Part shown: positions 1 to 8,079 of the stretch, one piece after another
Position numbering within the stretch: the first letter of the stretch is position 1
Layout: the number at the start of each line of letters is the position of its first letter
NCBI RefSeq assembly: GCF_000381925.1
Contig: NZ_KB907307.1
Coordinates: 4,340,001 to 4,404,000 of the forward strand
Length of the DNA stretch: 64,000 nt
Direction of reading: 5' to 3'
Origin: Nocardia sp. BMG111209
GTDB lineage: Bacteria > Actinomycetota > Actinomycetes > Mycobacteriales > Mycobacteriaceae
Notes under the pieces: model-generated
Databases searched by the model: none
Told to the model about the DNA's origin: nothing
Seen by the model: the letters and a program-made list of their open reading frames with translations, nothing else
Translations under genes and position numbers: made by a program

Positions 1-861
1 GTGCCGGAGTCGCGCACCGCGACCGCACCCGAGTCGCGCACCGCCACCACGGCCGAGTCGCCCGGAGTCGCTGCCGACCGGTCGTACCGGTCCGCGACGT
101 CCGAGCCACGGAAAACCACTGCGGCCCAGCCGCACCGGGGCGCCGCATCCGAGCCGCACGCGGCCGGCCCCGGGCCCCAGCCGAGGCCGGCCGCCGCGAA
201 TCCGGCCGCGCCGGAGCCGGTTCCGCCGCGCGCCGGGATACCGTTGTCCCCGCTCGGTGATCCCGTACCCGCATCCCCGGCCGGGACGATCGTGCCGGGC
301 GAGGCGCTCGTCATCGACGCCACCGGATTCACCGTGCACGACGAGGCCATCCACCGCGTCCCCGACCACGCACCGCCGCTGGCGGATCGGCCACACCAGG
401 AACAAGCGCAGGACCGACCACGGAAGGACACCGTGCCCGCGATCAACGGACACGTTCATCCGGATCGCGGACCCCGCCCCGATCCGTTCCCGACCATGCC
501 CGCGGGTCCGTTCAAGGACCAGCTGGAAGCCGCTGTCACGCAACGGCACGAGGCCGAATCGTTCCGGACCGGTTCCTGGCCGGCCGTGGGCGTCCCGGGC
601 GGCCCCGACGTCGCCCGAACTCGCAACGGTCTCGTCAAGCGCGCCAAGAAGAATCGCGATAACGTACCTACCGACCGGACTGTGCGTACGCCTAGGCCGC
701 CGGCCGATCCTGCCGCGGATCGCTCCCCCGAGCAGATACGCGGTATGCTGGCGGACTTCCGGGCCGGTCACCAACGTGGCGAGCGCACCGGTGCGCCCGA
801 CACGCGTGCCGATGAGCGGCAATGGATTCCTGCTTCGACGACCCAGGAGGAAACCAGGTGA
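1..861 (+). CDS. C-terminal part of a conservon sensor histidine kinase (CvnA-like)
   Basis: The frame is open from the first base, so the true start lies outside the window. What remains is a low-complexity Pro/Ala/Arg-rich tail without a kinase domain, ending in a short segment around PEQIRGMLADFRAGHQRG. That segment resembles the extreme C-terminus of nitrate-sensor type histidine kinases that head actinobacterial conservons. The identity rests mainly on context: a roadblock/LC7 gene, a DUF742 gene and a Ras-like GTPase gene follow in the canonical cvnA-B-C-D order, with a 4-base GTGA overlap to the next gene. In such systems the membrane kinase is thought to control the downstream G-protein module. 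The catalytic HATPase domain should lie just upstream of base 1. Confidence 0.7.
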   Translation: MPESRTATAPESRTATTAESPGVAADRSYRSATSEPRKTTAAQPHRGAASEPHAAGPGPQPRPAAANPAAPEPVPPRAGIPLSPLGDPVPASPAGTIVPGEALVIDATGFTVHDEAIHRVPDHAPPLADRPHQEQAQDRPRKDTVPAINGHVHPDRGPRPDPFPTMPAGPFKDQLEAAVTQRHEAESFRTGSWPAVGVPGGPDVARTRNGLVKRAKKNRDNVPTDRTVRTPRPPADPAADRSPEQIRGMLADFRAGHQRGERTGAPDTRADERQWIPASTTQEETR

Positions 862-1286
862 CCACGCACCTCCAGGACTCCGGTCCGCATACCTTCAACT
901 GGCTGCTGGCCGATTTCGTCCGTACCACCGCGGGAGTTCGCGACGCCGTCGCGGTCTCCTCGGACGGCCTGCTGATGGCCATGTCGGACGGCCTGGACCG
1001 CACCGGCGCCGATCGCCTCGCCGCGATGGTGTCCGGATTGGTGAGCCTCGGCCGGAGTGCCTCGCGCAGTTACGAGTTCGACGGCCTGAAACTGATCATG
1101 ATCGAGATGCGCCGCGGCTTCCTGCTGGTGTCCGCGATCGCCGACGGCAGCTGCATCGGCGTGATCGCCGACAGCGAGGGCGATGTCGGGCTGATCGGCT
1201 ATCAGATGGCGGTGCTGGCCGACCGCGCCGGCGCGCTGCTCACCCCCGCCCTGATCTCCGAACTCCGGGAGTCCCTGCGCAGATGA
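858..1286 (+). CDS. Roadblock/LC7 domain protein of a conservon (CvnB-like)
   Basis: This is a 142-aa protein made almost entirely of one roadblock/LC7 domain (segments NWLLADFVRTTAGVRDAVAV and GLLMAMSDGLDR near the N-terminus). Such domains bind or regulate small GTPases; MglB, which acts on MglA, is the known example. The GTG start at 858 was chosen because an AGGAGG ribosome-binding site lies at 845-850 and the start overlaps the upstream stop codon. The stop overlaps the ATG of the DUF742 gene, so the four conservon genes are probably translationally coupled. Its likely partner is the GTPase encoded two genes downstream. Confidence 0.9.
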   Translation: MTTHLQDSGPHTFNWLLADFVRTTAGVRDAVAVSSDGLLMAMSDGLDRTGADRLAAMVSGLVSLGRSASRSYEFDGLKLIMIEMRRGFLLVSAIADGSCIGVIADSEGDVGLIGYQMAVLADRAGALLTPALISELRESLRR

Positions 1287-1708
1287 CCGAGCCACCGCGG
1301 CTGCCCGACCCCCGGATGAGTCCACCCGGTCGTCCCGAAACCTGGTCCGGCGCACCGGATCAGGACGATGAGTATGCGCCCGGGGAACAGGGCCCCGTGG
1401 TCCGTCCCTTCCTGATGACCGGTGGCCGGACCATTCCGTTGGTCGATGGTCTGCGTCTGGAATCCATGGTCTATGCTGCACCCGCCGCGCTGTCGGCGCC
1501 GCTGCGGTTCGAACAACATGCGGTGGTGCGGTTGTGTCAACAGCCGCACTCCGTTGCCGAAGTCTCCGCGGCGCTCCGCGTTCCGATCGGTGTGGCCCGC
1601 GTCGTGGTCAGCGATCTGGTGACCTCCGGATATGTGTCGGTCAGCGCCGCCGACGAATTGTCCATCGACGCCATCGAGAGGATCAGGGACCTTGTACGGG
1701 CACTCTGA
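1283..1708 (+). CDS. DUF742 protein of a conservon (CvnC-like)
   Basis: This 141-aa protein has a variable acidic/proline-rich N-terminus followed by the DUF742 domain. Typical segments are GPVVRPFLMTGGRT at about residue 34 and a winged-helix-like part with FEQHAVVRLC and PHSVAEVSAALRVPIGVARV. DUF742 proteins are the third member of conservons; their biochemical role is not established, although the fold suggests a degenerate DNA-binding or adaptor domain. The ATG overlaps the roadblock stop (ATGA), and its 3' end overlaps the GTPase start by 17 bases, the usual compact arrangement. Confidence 0.9.
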   Translation: MTEPPRLPDPRMSPPGRPETWSGAPDQDDEYAPGEQGPVVRPFLMTGGRTIPLVDGLRLESMVYAAPAALSAPLRFEQHAVVRLCQQPHSVAEVSAALRVPIGVARVVVSDLVTSGYVSVSAADELSIDAIERIRDLVRAL

Positions 1709-2297
1709 CAGCCCCACACCACCACAGCCGACGACGTCGTCGGTGAAAATTGTCATCAGCGGCGGCTTCGGAGTGGGGAAGACGACCTTCATCGGCGCGA
1801 TCTCCGAGATCGAGCCGCTGGCCACCGAAGCGGCGATGACCGAGGTGTCGGTCGGCGTCGACGATCCCGGTGTGCTGGCCAACAAGACCACCACCACGGT
1901 GGCACTCGACTTCGGCCGGATCACCCTGGATCGCACCCTGGTGCTGTACCTGTTCGGCACACCGGGCCAGGAACGCTTCGAATTCCTGTGGGACGACCTG
2001 GCCGACGGCGCACTGGGCGCGGTCATCATCGTCGACACCTCACGGGTGCAGGACTGCTACCCGGTGCTGGACTTCTTCGAGCAGCGCAAGACCCCGTTCG
2101 TGGTGGCGGTCAACAAGTTCGAGGGTGGTTCCCGCTTCGATCTCGACGAGGTGCGGGAGGCGCTGGACCTCGACGACGAGCTGTGCCTGATCGAATGCGA
2201 CGCCCGCAACCGGGAGTCGGTCAAGCAGGTGCTGGTGGCCCTGCTGGAACAGGTACTGCTGCAACGACTCTCCGGCACCCAGGCCCGGATCGGCTGA
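1692..2297 (+). CDS. Ras-like GTPase of a conservon (CvnD-like)
   Basis: This is a Ras-superfamily GTP-binding protein of about 201 aa. The P-loop is GGFGVGKTTF, the switch-II/G3 region reads LFGTPGQERF, and the G4-like VNKFEGGSRF gives base specificity. The position normally equivalent to Ras Gln61 is Gln in TPGQE, so hydrolysis may be normal. TTG at 1692 was chosen because it overlaps the DUF742 gene as in other conservons; GTG at 1743 is an alternative that would begin just before the first beta strand. The protein is probably controlled by the upstream roadblock protein and acts at the membrane with the kinase. Confidence 0.9.
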   Translation: MYGHSDSPTPPQPTTSSVKIVISGGFGVGKTTFIGAISEIEPLATEAAMTEVSVGVDDPGVLANKTTTTVALDFGRITLDRTLVLYLFGTPGQERFEFLWDDLADGALGAVIIVDTSRVQDCYPVLDFFEQRKTPFVVAVNKFEGGSRFDLDEVREALDLDDELCLIECDARNRESVKQVLVALLEQVLLQRLSGTQARIG

Positions 2298-2315
2298 GCG
2301 GACCCGGGTCCGGCG

Positions 2316-2636
2316 TCATCGGCCGCCGGGCCCGTCCGACGAGTACAGCGAGACCTCCCCGCTCTCGCCCAGGAACGCGTTGACCAGCATGGTGCCGTCC
2401 GCGGCCAGCTGTTCGGTCGCCGGGGCGGCGGTGGTGATCGAGATGTACCCGACGGCCGCCCAATTCACCACGTAGCGCTCCGGCGGTCCGTCCGCGCCGG
2501 ACATGTGGGCCAGGCGGAACACCGATACCGCGCGGCGTTCCACGAGGCTCCGGACCACCTCGGCGATCCGCTCCGGATCTTCCAGCGCGAACAGGAAGCC
2601 GAAGCGCAGTTCCGGCGAGGATACGTAGGCGGGCAC
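2316..2636 (-). CDS. Hypothetical 106-aa protein
   Basis: A 106-aa reading frame convergent with the conservon, with no recognised domain. It reads as a compact alpha/beta protein (FGFLFALEDPERIAEVVRSLVERRAVSVF, split here into its visible helix and strand) and carries no signal peptide, membrane segment or cysteine motif. A GTG start at 2636 gives the best protein. A longer overlapping frame on the same strand has arginine-rich shadow composition and was not chosen. Its function is unknown. Confidence 0.5.
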   Translation of the reverse strand: MPAYVSSPELRFGFLFALEDPERIAEVVRSLVERRAVSVFRLAHMSGADGPPERYVVNWAAVGYISITTAAPATEQLAADGTMLVNAFLGESGEVSLYSSDGPGGR

Positions 2637-3045
2637 GAGGATCCACGCTATCGGACCGGCCGGGCCCAGCCGGCGAGCGAAACCGGTTTCGGCGGGACCA
2701 CTCCGGGGAATCCCTCGGGGACCCGCCCCGGGCGGCGATCTCCGTTCTTGGCGATCATGTGACCGTGCCGTAATGGACTATAACGATTGCCAGGCAGCTT
2801 CGGCTTTTGCGCCGGTGACCCGTTGCGCCGGTCCGTGCGACGCGCTTTCCTGATTATGTCCTGCTATGACGGATCGTCCTCCCGCATCGTCGCGGATTTC
2901 CCGGTTTCTGCACCGTGAGCGTTTGCTGGGTGGTCATCGTGTCCGGACCACGCGGGACTACGCCGGAGCCGAGGAGCGCCCCTCCCCCGAAAACCTCCTC
3001 GGCCCTGGCGTATCCAGTCGATCGCTGTCTCGAGGGTGGGAAATC
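2637..3045. other. Gene-poor interval upstream of the DUF4254 gene
   Basis: No convincing gene was found. The downstream reading frame stays open back to an ATG at 2866, but the added 60 residues do not look like the DUF4254 family, so I treat this as untranslated. A weak -10-like TATAAC occurs near 2780 and could belong to a promoter for the rightward gene. No clear hairpin or repeat was found. Confidence 0.35.
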
Positions 3046-3615
3046 ATGGCGACCGAGTATCCCGGCGTGCGCGCCGGAACCGGTGAGCTGCCGTCCACGA
3101 CGGAAGTGCTACAGGCATTCCGCCCGACCGGCGATCGGCATTCCGGACATCAGCTGCTCGAGGCCGCGCACCGGCTGGCGCGCTGCCACGAATTGCGCTG
3201 GCGCACGCAGCAGGCCGCGCAGGCGCCGGACGCGTCGGAGCTACGGGTGGCGACCGCCCGCCACGTACTCGACGAGATCGACCGCGACCGCGCGTCGCAG
3301 GTGGACCGCATCGACTCGTGGGTCGCCGAGCACATCGTGCACCGGGAGGGCGCCTCGATGCACACCGAGACCCTCGGCGCCGTGATCGATCGGCTGGCCG
3401 CGAAATGGGTTGCGGCACAACAGGCCCTGGGCCTCCCGAGTGCGGTGCCGGAACCCCCGGCGGATACGCCGGGCGGTGTCCGGCAGCGCCTGGTGCAGCA
3501 CGGCGTGAGCGGCGAGGCGCGCCTGCACTGGGTGCGCCTCGCCGAATTGGTCGACGGCTACCGGGATCTGATCACCGACGTGGTCGAGCGACGGCGGCGG
3601 TTACCCGTGTTCTGA
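3046..3615 (+). CDS. DUF4254 domain protein
   Basis: This 189-aa protein starts MATEYPGVR and is DUF4254 throughout. The family-typical stretches are LPSTTEVLQAFRP, LLEAAHRLARCHELRWRTQQ, then a charged helix with VDRIDSWV and the conserved MHTETLGAVIDRLAAKW. The family is all-helical and common in Nocardia and Rhodococcus; its function is unknown. The start at 3046 is preferred over an in-frame ATG at 2866 because it has a GGTGGG-type ribosome-binding site and matches where homology would begin. It stands alone, with an unrelated gene facing it. Confidence 0.8.
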   Translation: MATEYPGVRAGTGELPSTTEVLQAFRPTGDRHSGHQLLEAAHRLARCHELRWRTQQAAQAPDASELRVATARHVLDEIDRDRASQVDRIDSWVAEHIVHREGASMHTETLGAVIDRLAAKWVAAQQALGLPSAVPEPPADTPGGVRQRLVQHGVSGEARLHWVRLAELVDGYRDLITDVVERRRRLPVF

Positions 3616-3624
3616 GCCGGGCGG

Positions 3625-3948
3625 TCAGTGCCCGTCCGGGTCGACGATGACCGTCTCGGCGTCGATGACGGGCTGTGCGGCGGTCGGGTGGGTCTCCGGG
3701 GCCGGGTCGTCGAGCAGGACGTCGGGCTCGCTGCGACCCTGGTTCACCGGCGCGGCGGCCCGGCGGTCGGCCTCGGCCGCGGCGGCCGCCTCGCGCATCT
3801 CGATCGCATCCGTGACCCATTCGCCGATCTCGCGCGTAACCTCGGCGACCGTGCCGGTGATGATGGTGGCGATATTGCCGACGCGCCGCGCTCCGGACGA
3901 CGTCAATTCCTGAATCAGGTCCTTGTTGCGCTCGAATTTTCCGAACAT
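3625..3948 (-). CDS. Small hypothetical protein downstream of the desaturase
   Basis: A protein of about 107 aa. Its N-terminal half (MFGKFERNKDLIQELTSSGA then a helix with VGNIATIITGTVAEVTREI) looks like a peripheral amphipathic helical protein, and its C-terminal half is Ala/Pro/Asp-rich and probably disordered. A GTG at 3951 and the ATG at 3948 are adjacent in frame; both overlap the stop of the desaturase gene, so the three genes 6222-3625 are likely one operon. That suggests a role tied to the desaturase system, but nothing in the sequence shows it directly. Confidence 0.6.
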   Translation of the reverse strand: MFGKFERNKDLIQELTSSGARRVGNIATIITGTVAEVTREIGEWVTDAIEMREAAAAAEADRRAAAPVNQGRSEPDVLLDDPAPETHPTAAQPVIDAETVIVDPDGH

Positions 3949-5126
3949 CACCCGTCCGCTTCGCTCGATTCACGCTTGCGCCTCACGATAACACCGGGCC
4001 CGGATTTCGACGGAACGAGCGACGGCGGCAGCGCCAGCCGGAAGATCTTTCCCCATACCTCGCCGATCTGCTTGCGCAGCGGCCCGGTGTGATACGGCAG
4101 CCCGTATTTCTCACACAGCGCGCGCACCTCCGGAGCGATCTCCGGATACCGATTCGCCGGCAGATCCGGGAACAGATGGTGTTCGATCTGATGCGAGAGA
4201 TTGCCGGAAAAGATGTGGAACAGTCTGCTGCCGGTGATGTTCGCCGATCCCAGCATCTGCCGCACATACCATTCGCCGCGGGTCTCGTCGGCGGTCTCCT
4301 CCTCGGTGAACGTCTGTACTCCGGAGGGGAAATGGCCGCAGAAGATGATCGTGTAGGCCCAGACGTTGCGGACCAGGTTGGCCGCGACGTTCCCGGCCAG
4401 GGTGGACACGAACATCGGCCCGGACAGCAGCGGGAACACCACATAGTCCTTGAGCACCTGCTTGCCCGCCTTGCGGAACTGGCCGCGCAGCAGGCGCTTC
4501 ACGTCACCCCAGGACCGCTCACCGCGGACGATGTTGTCGAACTCCAGGTCGTGCAGCATCACGCCCCATTCGAACAACATCATCAGCGCGAAGGCGTAGA
4601 GCGGATTGCCCAGGTAGTAGGGCTTCCACTCCTGGCTCTCGTCGATGCGCAGGATGCCGTAGCCGATATCGCGATCGCGGCCGTGGATGTTGGTGTAGGT
4701 GTGGTGCACGAAGTTGTGCGAATGCTTCCACTGGTCGGCCGGGCAGACCGTATCCCATTCGAAGACACGGGAATTCAGGCCCGGCTCGCGCATCCAGTCG
4801 TACTGGCCGTGCATGACGTTGTGGCCGATCTCCATGTTGTCGAGAATCTTGGAGATGCTCAGCGCCGCGACGCCGGCCAGCCAGCACGGCGGCAGGAAGC
4901 CGAGGAACAACAGGCCGCGACCGGCGAGCTCGAAACCGCGCTGCGCCTTGATGATCGAATAGATGTACTCGCGATCGCGCTGCCCCAGATCGGCGGTGAG
5001 CCGATCGCGCAGCTCGTCGAGCAGGCGGCCGATCTCCTCGACCTGTTCCGGGCCGAGTACCAGTGGGCCGTCCGCGGTCTCGGCGAGGACAGCCGGTTGG
5101 GTGGCCGTCGGTTCGATGATGGTCAT
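3948..5126 (-). CDS. desA3: Membrane acyl-CoA/acyl-lipid delta-9 desaturase (DesA3-like)
   Basis: This 392-aa membrane di-iron desaturase inserts a cis double bond into saturated acyl chains, probably stearoyl-CoA, producing oleate for lipids. The three histidine boxes of the family are all present: HNVMH, HSHNFVHH and, near the C-terminus, QIEHH. Hydrophobic segments sit around LLFLGFLPPCWLAGVAAL, YAFALMMLFEW and the NVAANLVRNVWAYTIIFC region. ATG at 5126 was chosen over an upstream in-frame start because AGGGGAG lies 6-7 bases before it. It follows a ferredoxin reductase gene by 31 bases, the same pairing as M. tuberculosis Rv3230c-DesA3, so that protein is the probable electron donor. The divergent FabR-like repressor probably controls both. 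Confidence 0.88.
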   Translation of the reverse strand: MTIIEPTATQPAVLAETADGPLVLGPEQVEEIGRLLDELRDRLTADLGQRDREYIYSIIKAQRGFELAGRGLLFLGFLPPCWLAGVAALSISKILDNMEIGHNVMHGQYDWMREPGLNSRVFEWDTVCPADQWKHSHNFVHHTYTNIHGRDRDIGYGILRIDESQEWKPYYLGNPLYAFALMMLFEWGVMLHDLEFDNIVRGERSWGDVKRLLRGQFRKAGKQVLKDYVVFPLLSGPMFVSTLAGNVAANLVRNVWAYTIIFCGHFPSGVQTFTEEETADETRGEWYVRQMLGSANITGSRLFHIFSGNLSHQIEHHLFPDLPANRYPEIAPEVRALCEKYGLPYHTGPLRKQIGEVWGKIFRLALPPSLVPSKSGPGVIVRRKRESSEADG

Positions 5127-5157
5127 GATGGTTCTCCCCTGGATATCTCGGGTCGGC

Positions 5158-6222
5158 TCAGACGGCGATGTCGACATCGCCGACGGCGGCGTTGATACAG
5201 AGCTGGATCGGCTGGTCCGGATCGCTGTCCAGTTCGCCGGTGCGCCGGTTGCGGGTGCAGCCGGATCGTCGGATCGCGGTGCAGGAGAAGCAGATTCCCA
5301 TCCGGCAGCCGTACTCGGGGGTGAGTCCGGCCGCCTCCGCCTGTTCCAGCAGACTGGCGCCGGTGTTGTCGGTCCGGACGCCGCTGGCCGAGAAGTTCGT
5401 CGCGCCGGTCACCTCCGCGGGATCCGTGGTGATGGTCGGCAGCGTGAATTCCTCGGTGTGCACCGAGGTTTCGAGCCCCTCGGCGGCGTAGACCGCGCGC
5501 ACCGCGGCCATCAGCCGCTCCGGCCCGCACACGTAGACCTGCGCGTCCCGGAACCACGGCGCGGCGCCGGCCAGCGTGTCCCGATCGAAGTATCCGGACG
5601 CACCGGATTGCGCACCCGGACAACGGATTTCGACGCGCAGCCGCGGATGCTCCCGGGCGAGGGCGGTCAGTTCCGCACGGTGCGGCACCGCCTCCGGCGT
5701 CCGCGCGTAGTGCAGGAACAGTACCTCGCCGGGATGGTCCTCGGCGGCGAGCGTGCGCAGCATCGACAGCACCGGCGTGATGCCGCTGCCGCCGCTGATC
5801 AGCACGATCCGCTCCGGTCGCGGGTCCGGCAGCACAAAGGTACCGGCCGCCGGGGTCAGATCGACCACCATGCCCGGCCGGGCCTCGCGCCACAGATAGT
5901 GCGACACCAGCCCGTCCGGATGCGCCCGGACCGTGAGCTCCAGCTCGCGGGTCCGTCCCTCGACGGTGACCGGCGAATAGCACCGGCTGTGCTTCACGCC
6001 GTCGATCACGACCGCGATCTGCACATACTGCCCGGCGAGGTGGCCGGACCAGCGCCGGGTCGGCCGCAACCGCAGGGTGACCGAACCGTTCGCGTCGTGC
6101 CGCACCCGGACGATCTCGGCGCGCAGGTCACGCACCGTCAGCGCCGGCCGGATCAGCTCGAGGTAACGGTCGATCGCATGCGGCGTGGTCAACGTCTGCA
6201 CCAGGTCGACGAGTCCCACCAT
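5158..6222 (-). CDS. Ferredoxin reductase with C-terminal plant-type [2Fe-2S] domain (Rv3230c-like desaturase partner)
   Basis: This is an FNR-like flavoprotein of 354 aa. A beta-barrel FAD domain (RCYSPVTV for the FAD motif) is followed by an NAD(P)-binding domain (LISGGSGITPVLSMLR and YVCGPERLMAAV), then a C-terminal [2Fe-2S] ferredoxin domain. The cluster ligands read CRMGICFSC plus a distal LCIN, the CX4CX2C...C pattern. It would pass electrons from NAD(P)H to the adjacent desaturase. ATG at 6222 (MVGLVDLV) is preferred to the longer frame because the residues upstream are not family-like. Divergent from the FabR-type regulator. Confidence 0.88.
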   Translation of the reverse strand: MVGLVDLVQTLTTPHAIDRYLELIRPALTVRDLRAEIVRVRHDANGSVTLRLRPTRRWSGHLAGQYVQIAVVIDGVKHSRCYSPVTVEGRTRELELTVRAHPDGLVSHYLWREARPGMVVDLTPAAGTFVLPDPRPERIVLISGGSGITPVLSMLRTLAAEDHPGEVLFLHYARTPEAVPHRAELTALAREHPRLRVEIRCPGAQSGASGYFDRDTLAGAAPWFRDAQVYVCGPERLMAAVRAVYAAEGLETSVHTEEFTLPTITTDPAEVTGATNFSASGVRTDNTGASLLEQAEAAGLTPEYGCRMGICFSCTAIRRSGCTRNRRTGELDSDPDQPIQLCINAAVGDVDIAV

Positions 6223-6306
6223 GGCGATATTCCCATCTTCGCTCGTATGACACCGGACTCCGAAGGCTTCTTGCGCCTCCCCCGCCGGATTTCGGTGCAC
6301 ATCTGT

Positions 6307-6321
6307 ACACTCACCCAGTGT
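6307..6321. promoter_or_regulatory. Short inverted repeat in the desaturase/regulator divergent region
   Basis: ACACT and AGTGT flank a 5-base spacer, giving a perfect 5-bp inverted repeat between the reductase gene and the divergent TetR gene. The position fits a repressor site for the leftward operon. The short arms make it only a candidate. Confidence 0.3.
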
Positions 6322-6376
6322 GCCCCGGTAGCGGCCGGATATTCAACCGATCCAGGTTGTGACCGGCGCAACAATC

Positions 6377-6401
6377 TGAACGGAAGGGTGTTCGTGAACG
6401 G
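6377..6401. promoter_or_regulatory. Candidate FabR/DesT-type operator with TGAAC half-sites
   Basis: TGAACGG occurs twice (6377-6383 and 6395-6401), and between the copies lies GTTCG at 6390-6394, which pairs with either flanking TGAAC. This gives overlapping inverted repeats TGAAC-N8-GTTC and GTTC-GT-GAAC immediately before the regulator gene. As I recall, DesT/FabR-family repressors use a TGAAC...GTT-type palindrome, so this is a reasonable autoregulatory site. Confidence 0.45.
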
Positions 6402-6417
6402 ATGTATGCTCACCGAC

Positions 6418-7035
6418 ATGAGCGAGGCGGTGGAGACCCGGGGCGAGCGCAAGGAGCGCACCCGGCAGGCCCTGCTGGACGGCACCCTCGCCCTCGCCGC
6501 CGATCGCGGCTTCGCGGCGCTGAGCCTGCGTGAGGTCGCCCGGACCGCCGGTATCGTGCCGACCGCGTTCTATCGGCACTTCACCTCACTGGACGAGGTC
6601 GGCACCGTCCTCGTCGACGAGGGTGTGCGCCAGATGCGGCTGGCGCTACGGCAATTGCGCCGCACCCCCGATGCGCGGCTGACCGAGACCGTGCACTTCG
6701 TCTTCGATCAGGTCGCGGGCCGGGAAGCGTTGTACGGCTTCCTGGTTCGCGAACGGCACGGCGGTTCGGCGGCGCTGCGCGAGGCGATCTCGGTGGAGCT
6801 GCAGTTGATCACCCGGGAACTGGTGGTCGATCTGTCCCGCATTCCGGCACTGGACAACTGGTCCACCGACGATCTGGAGCTGGCGGCCGATCTCATCGTC
6901 GGCACCGTCGCCGAGCACATCGCGGGTTACGTCATCGCCCGGCCCGCCGACCGCGGCGGGATCGTCGCCCGCGCGGTCGGGCAGGTGCGGCTGATCGCCC
7001 TCGGCATGGCGGCCTGGCGGTCGGCGGGGTCCTGA
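6418..7035 (+). CDS. TetR-family repressor of the FabR/DesT type
   Basis: This 205-aa regulator has an N-terminal TetR helix-turn-helix (GFAALSLREVARTAGIVPTAFYRHF) and a C-terminal half resembling E. coli FabR (FLVRERHGGSAALREAISVE, then RLIALGMAAW). FabR/DesT proteins sense the acyl-CoA saturation state and repress unsaturated fatty acid synthesis or desaturation genes. The divergent desaturase-reductase operon is therefore the obvious target, and TGAAC repeats lie just upstream. ATG at 6418 is used; in-frame ATG at 6406 and GTG at 6394 are alternatives that would run into the putative operator. Confidence 0.85.
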   Translation: MSEAVETRGERKERTRQALLDGTLALAADRGFAALSLREVARTAGIVPTAFYRHFTSLDEVGTVLVDEGVRQMRLALRQLRRTPDARLTETVHFVFDQVAGREALYGFLVRERHGGSAALREAISVELQLITRELVVDLSRIPALDNWSTDDLELAADLIVGTVAEHIAGYVIARPADRGGIVARAVGQVRLIALGMAAWRSAGS

Positions 7036-7056
7036 GCGGCCCGCCGTCGCGGAAGG

Positions 7057-7977
7057 TCAGGCGCCGACGCGCACGTCGTGGTCGCGCACGAGGTGCTCGC
7101 GCCACGGACGTTCCCGCTCCTCCGGCGACATCGCCAGCAGCGCACGGAGTTTCGTCCAGGCATCCGCATCGACGGGCGTGAAGATCTGCAGCCAGGCGCC
7201 GGCGATACTCGGCAGCGACATACTGGTCTGGATCATCGTCACATCCCCGGTGGCGACATTGCGGATGACCTGGTTGCGGGCCAGCGGCACCGCGACGTCG
7301 TTGCGTTCCCACAGCGCCGCGAACTGCGCGCTGCGGCCGCGCAGATCCTCGATGAAACGCAACCACTCGGGGTCGTGCAAATTCCTGGCATAGGCGCTGC
7401 GCAGGAAGCCGACCATCCGCGTGAGCCGCTCGAGGCCGCTGGCGGCGTACGGATTACAGCACGCCGGGGTGGTGAACACGTGCCGGATCACGTTGCGCTC
7501 ACCGGACAGGAACAGCGGGCACAGCGCGGCGAAACCCTCGTTGTGCGCCAGCACGTCGTACCGGGACGACAGCAACACCCCCGGCAACGGCAGCAGATGA
7601 TCCAGGATCACTTGCAGCTCTTCGGGAATCGGCTCCTCGGCGTGCGCACTGGGCACCGTCGGCACATCGGCGAGCCGGTACAGATGTGCTCGCTCGGCGG
7701 CGTCCAGCGCGAGCGCGCGGGCCACGGCGTCGAGCACCTGCACGCTGACATTGATGTCGCGGCCCTGTTCGAGCCACGTGTACCAGGTGACCCCGACCCC
7801 GGCCAGCTGAGCGACCTCCTCGCGCCGCAGCCCGGGTGTGCGGCGGCGCGCACCGGAAGGCAGCCCGACCTCGCTCGGGGCGATGCGGGCCCGGCGCGTC
7901 TTCAGGAAGGCACTCAACTCCCCGCGCCGCGCCTTGCGCAGCAGACGGGAATCGGTACTCACGGTCGTCTCCGGCAT
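7057..7977 (-). CDS. XRE-family regulator with MmyB-like ligand-binding domain
   Basis: This 306-aa transcription factor carries an N-terminal helix-turn-helix at about residues 15-90, including RRRTPGLRREEVAQLAGVGVTWY and LEQGRDINVS (two segments of one motif). A C-terminal MmyB-like domain follows, with LLPLPGVLLSSRYDVLAHNEGF. MmyB domains are PAS-like and bind fatty acids or other small ligands. It lies divergent from a DHA2-family exporter with about 100 bases between starts, the standard layout in actinobacteria for a regulator controlling an efflux pump. The start gives MPETTVSTDS. Confidence 0.85.
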   Translation of the reverse strand: MPETTVSTDSRLLRKARRGELSAFLKTRRARIAPSEVGLPSGARRRTPGLRREEVAQLAGVGVTWYTWLEQGRDINVSVQVLDAVARALALDAAERAHLYRLADVPTVPSAHAEEPIPEELQVILDHLLPLPGVLLSSRYDVLAHNEGFAALCPLFLSGERNVIRHVFTTPACCNPYAASGLERLTRMVGFLRSAYARNLHDPEWLRFIEDLRGRSAQFAALWERNDVAVPLARNQVIRNVATGDVTMIQTSMSLPSIAGAWLQIFTPVDADAWTKLRALLAMSPEERERPWREHLVRDHDVRVGA

Positions 7978-8079
7978 GCTTCCATCGTTATCGAAAATCC
8001 GTTCGGTAGCCAGGTGGTGGCACTACCAGTATCAGCAGGCTCCTGTTACCGGGATCGGGCCCGGCGCAGGATCGTTGCC

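Noticed and set aside
7078..8079. In-frame extension of the DHA2 transporter
   Set aside because: It is the antisense of the XRE regulator; the family start with TM1 fits ATG 8080.
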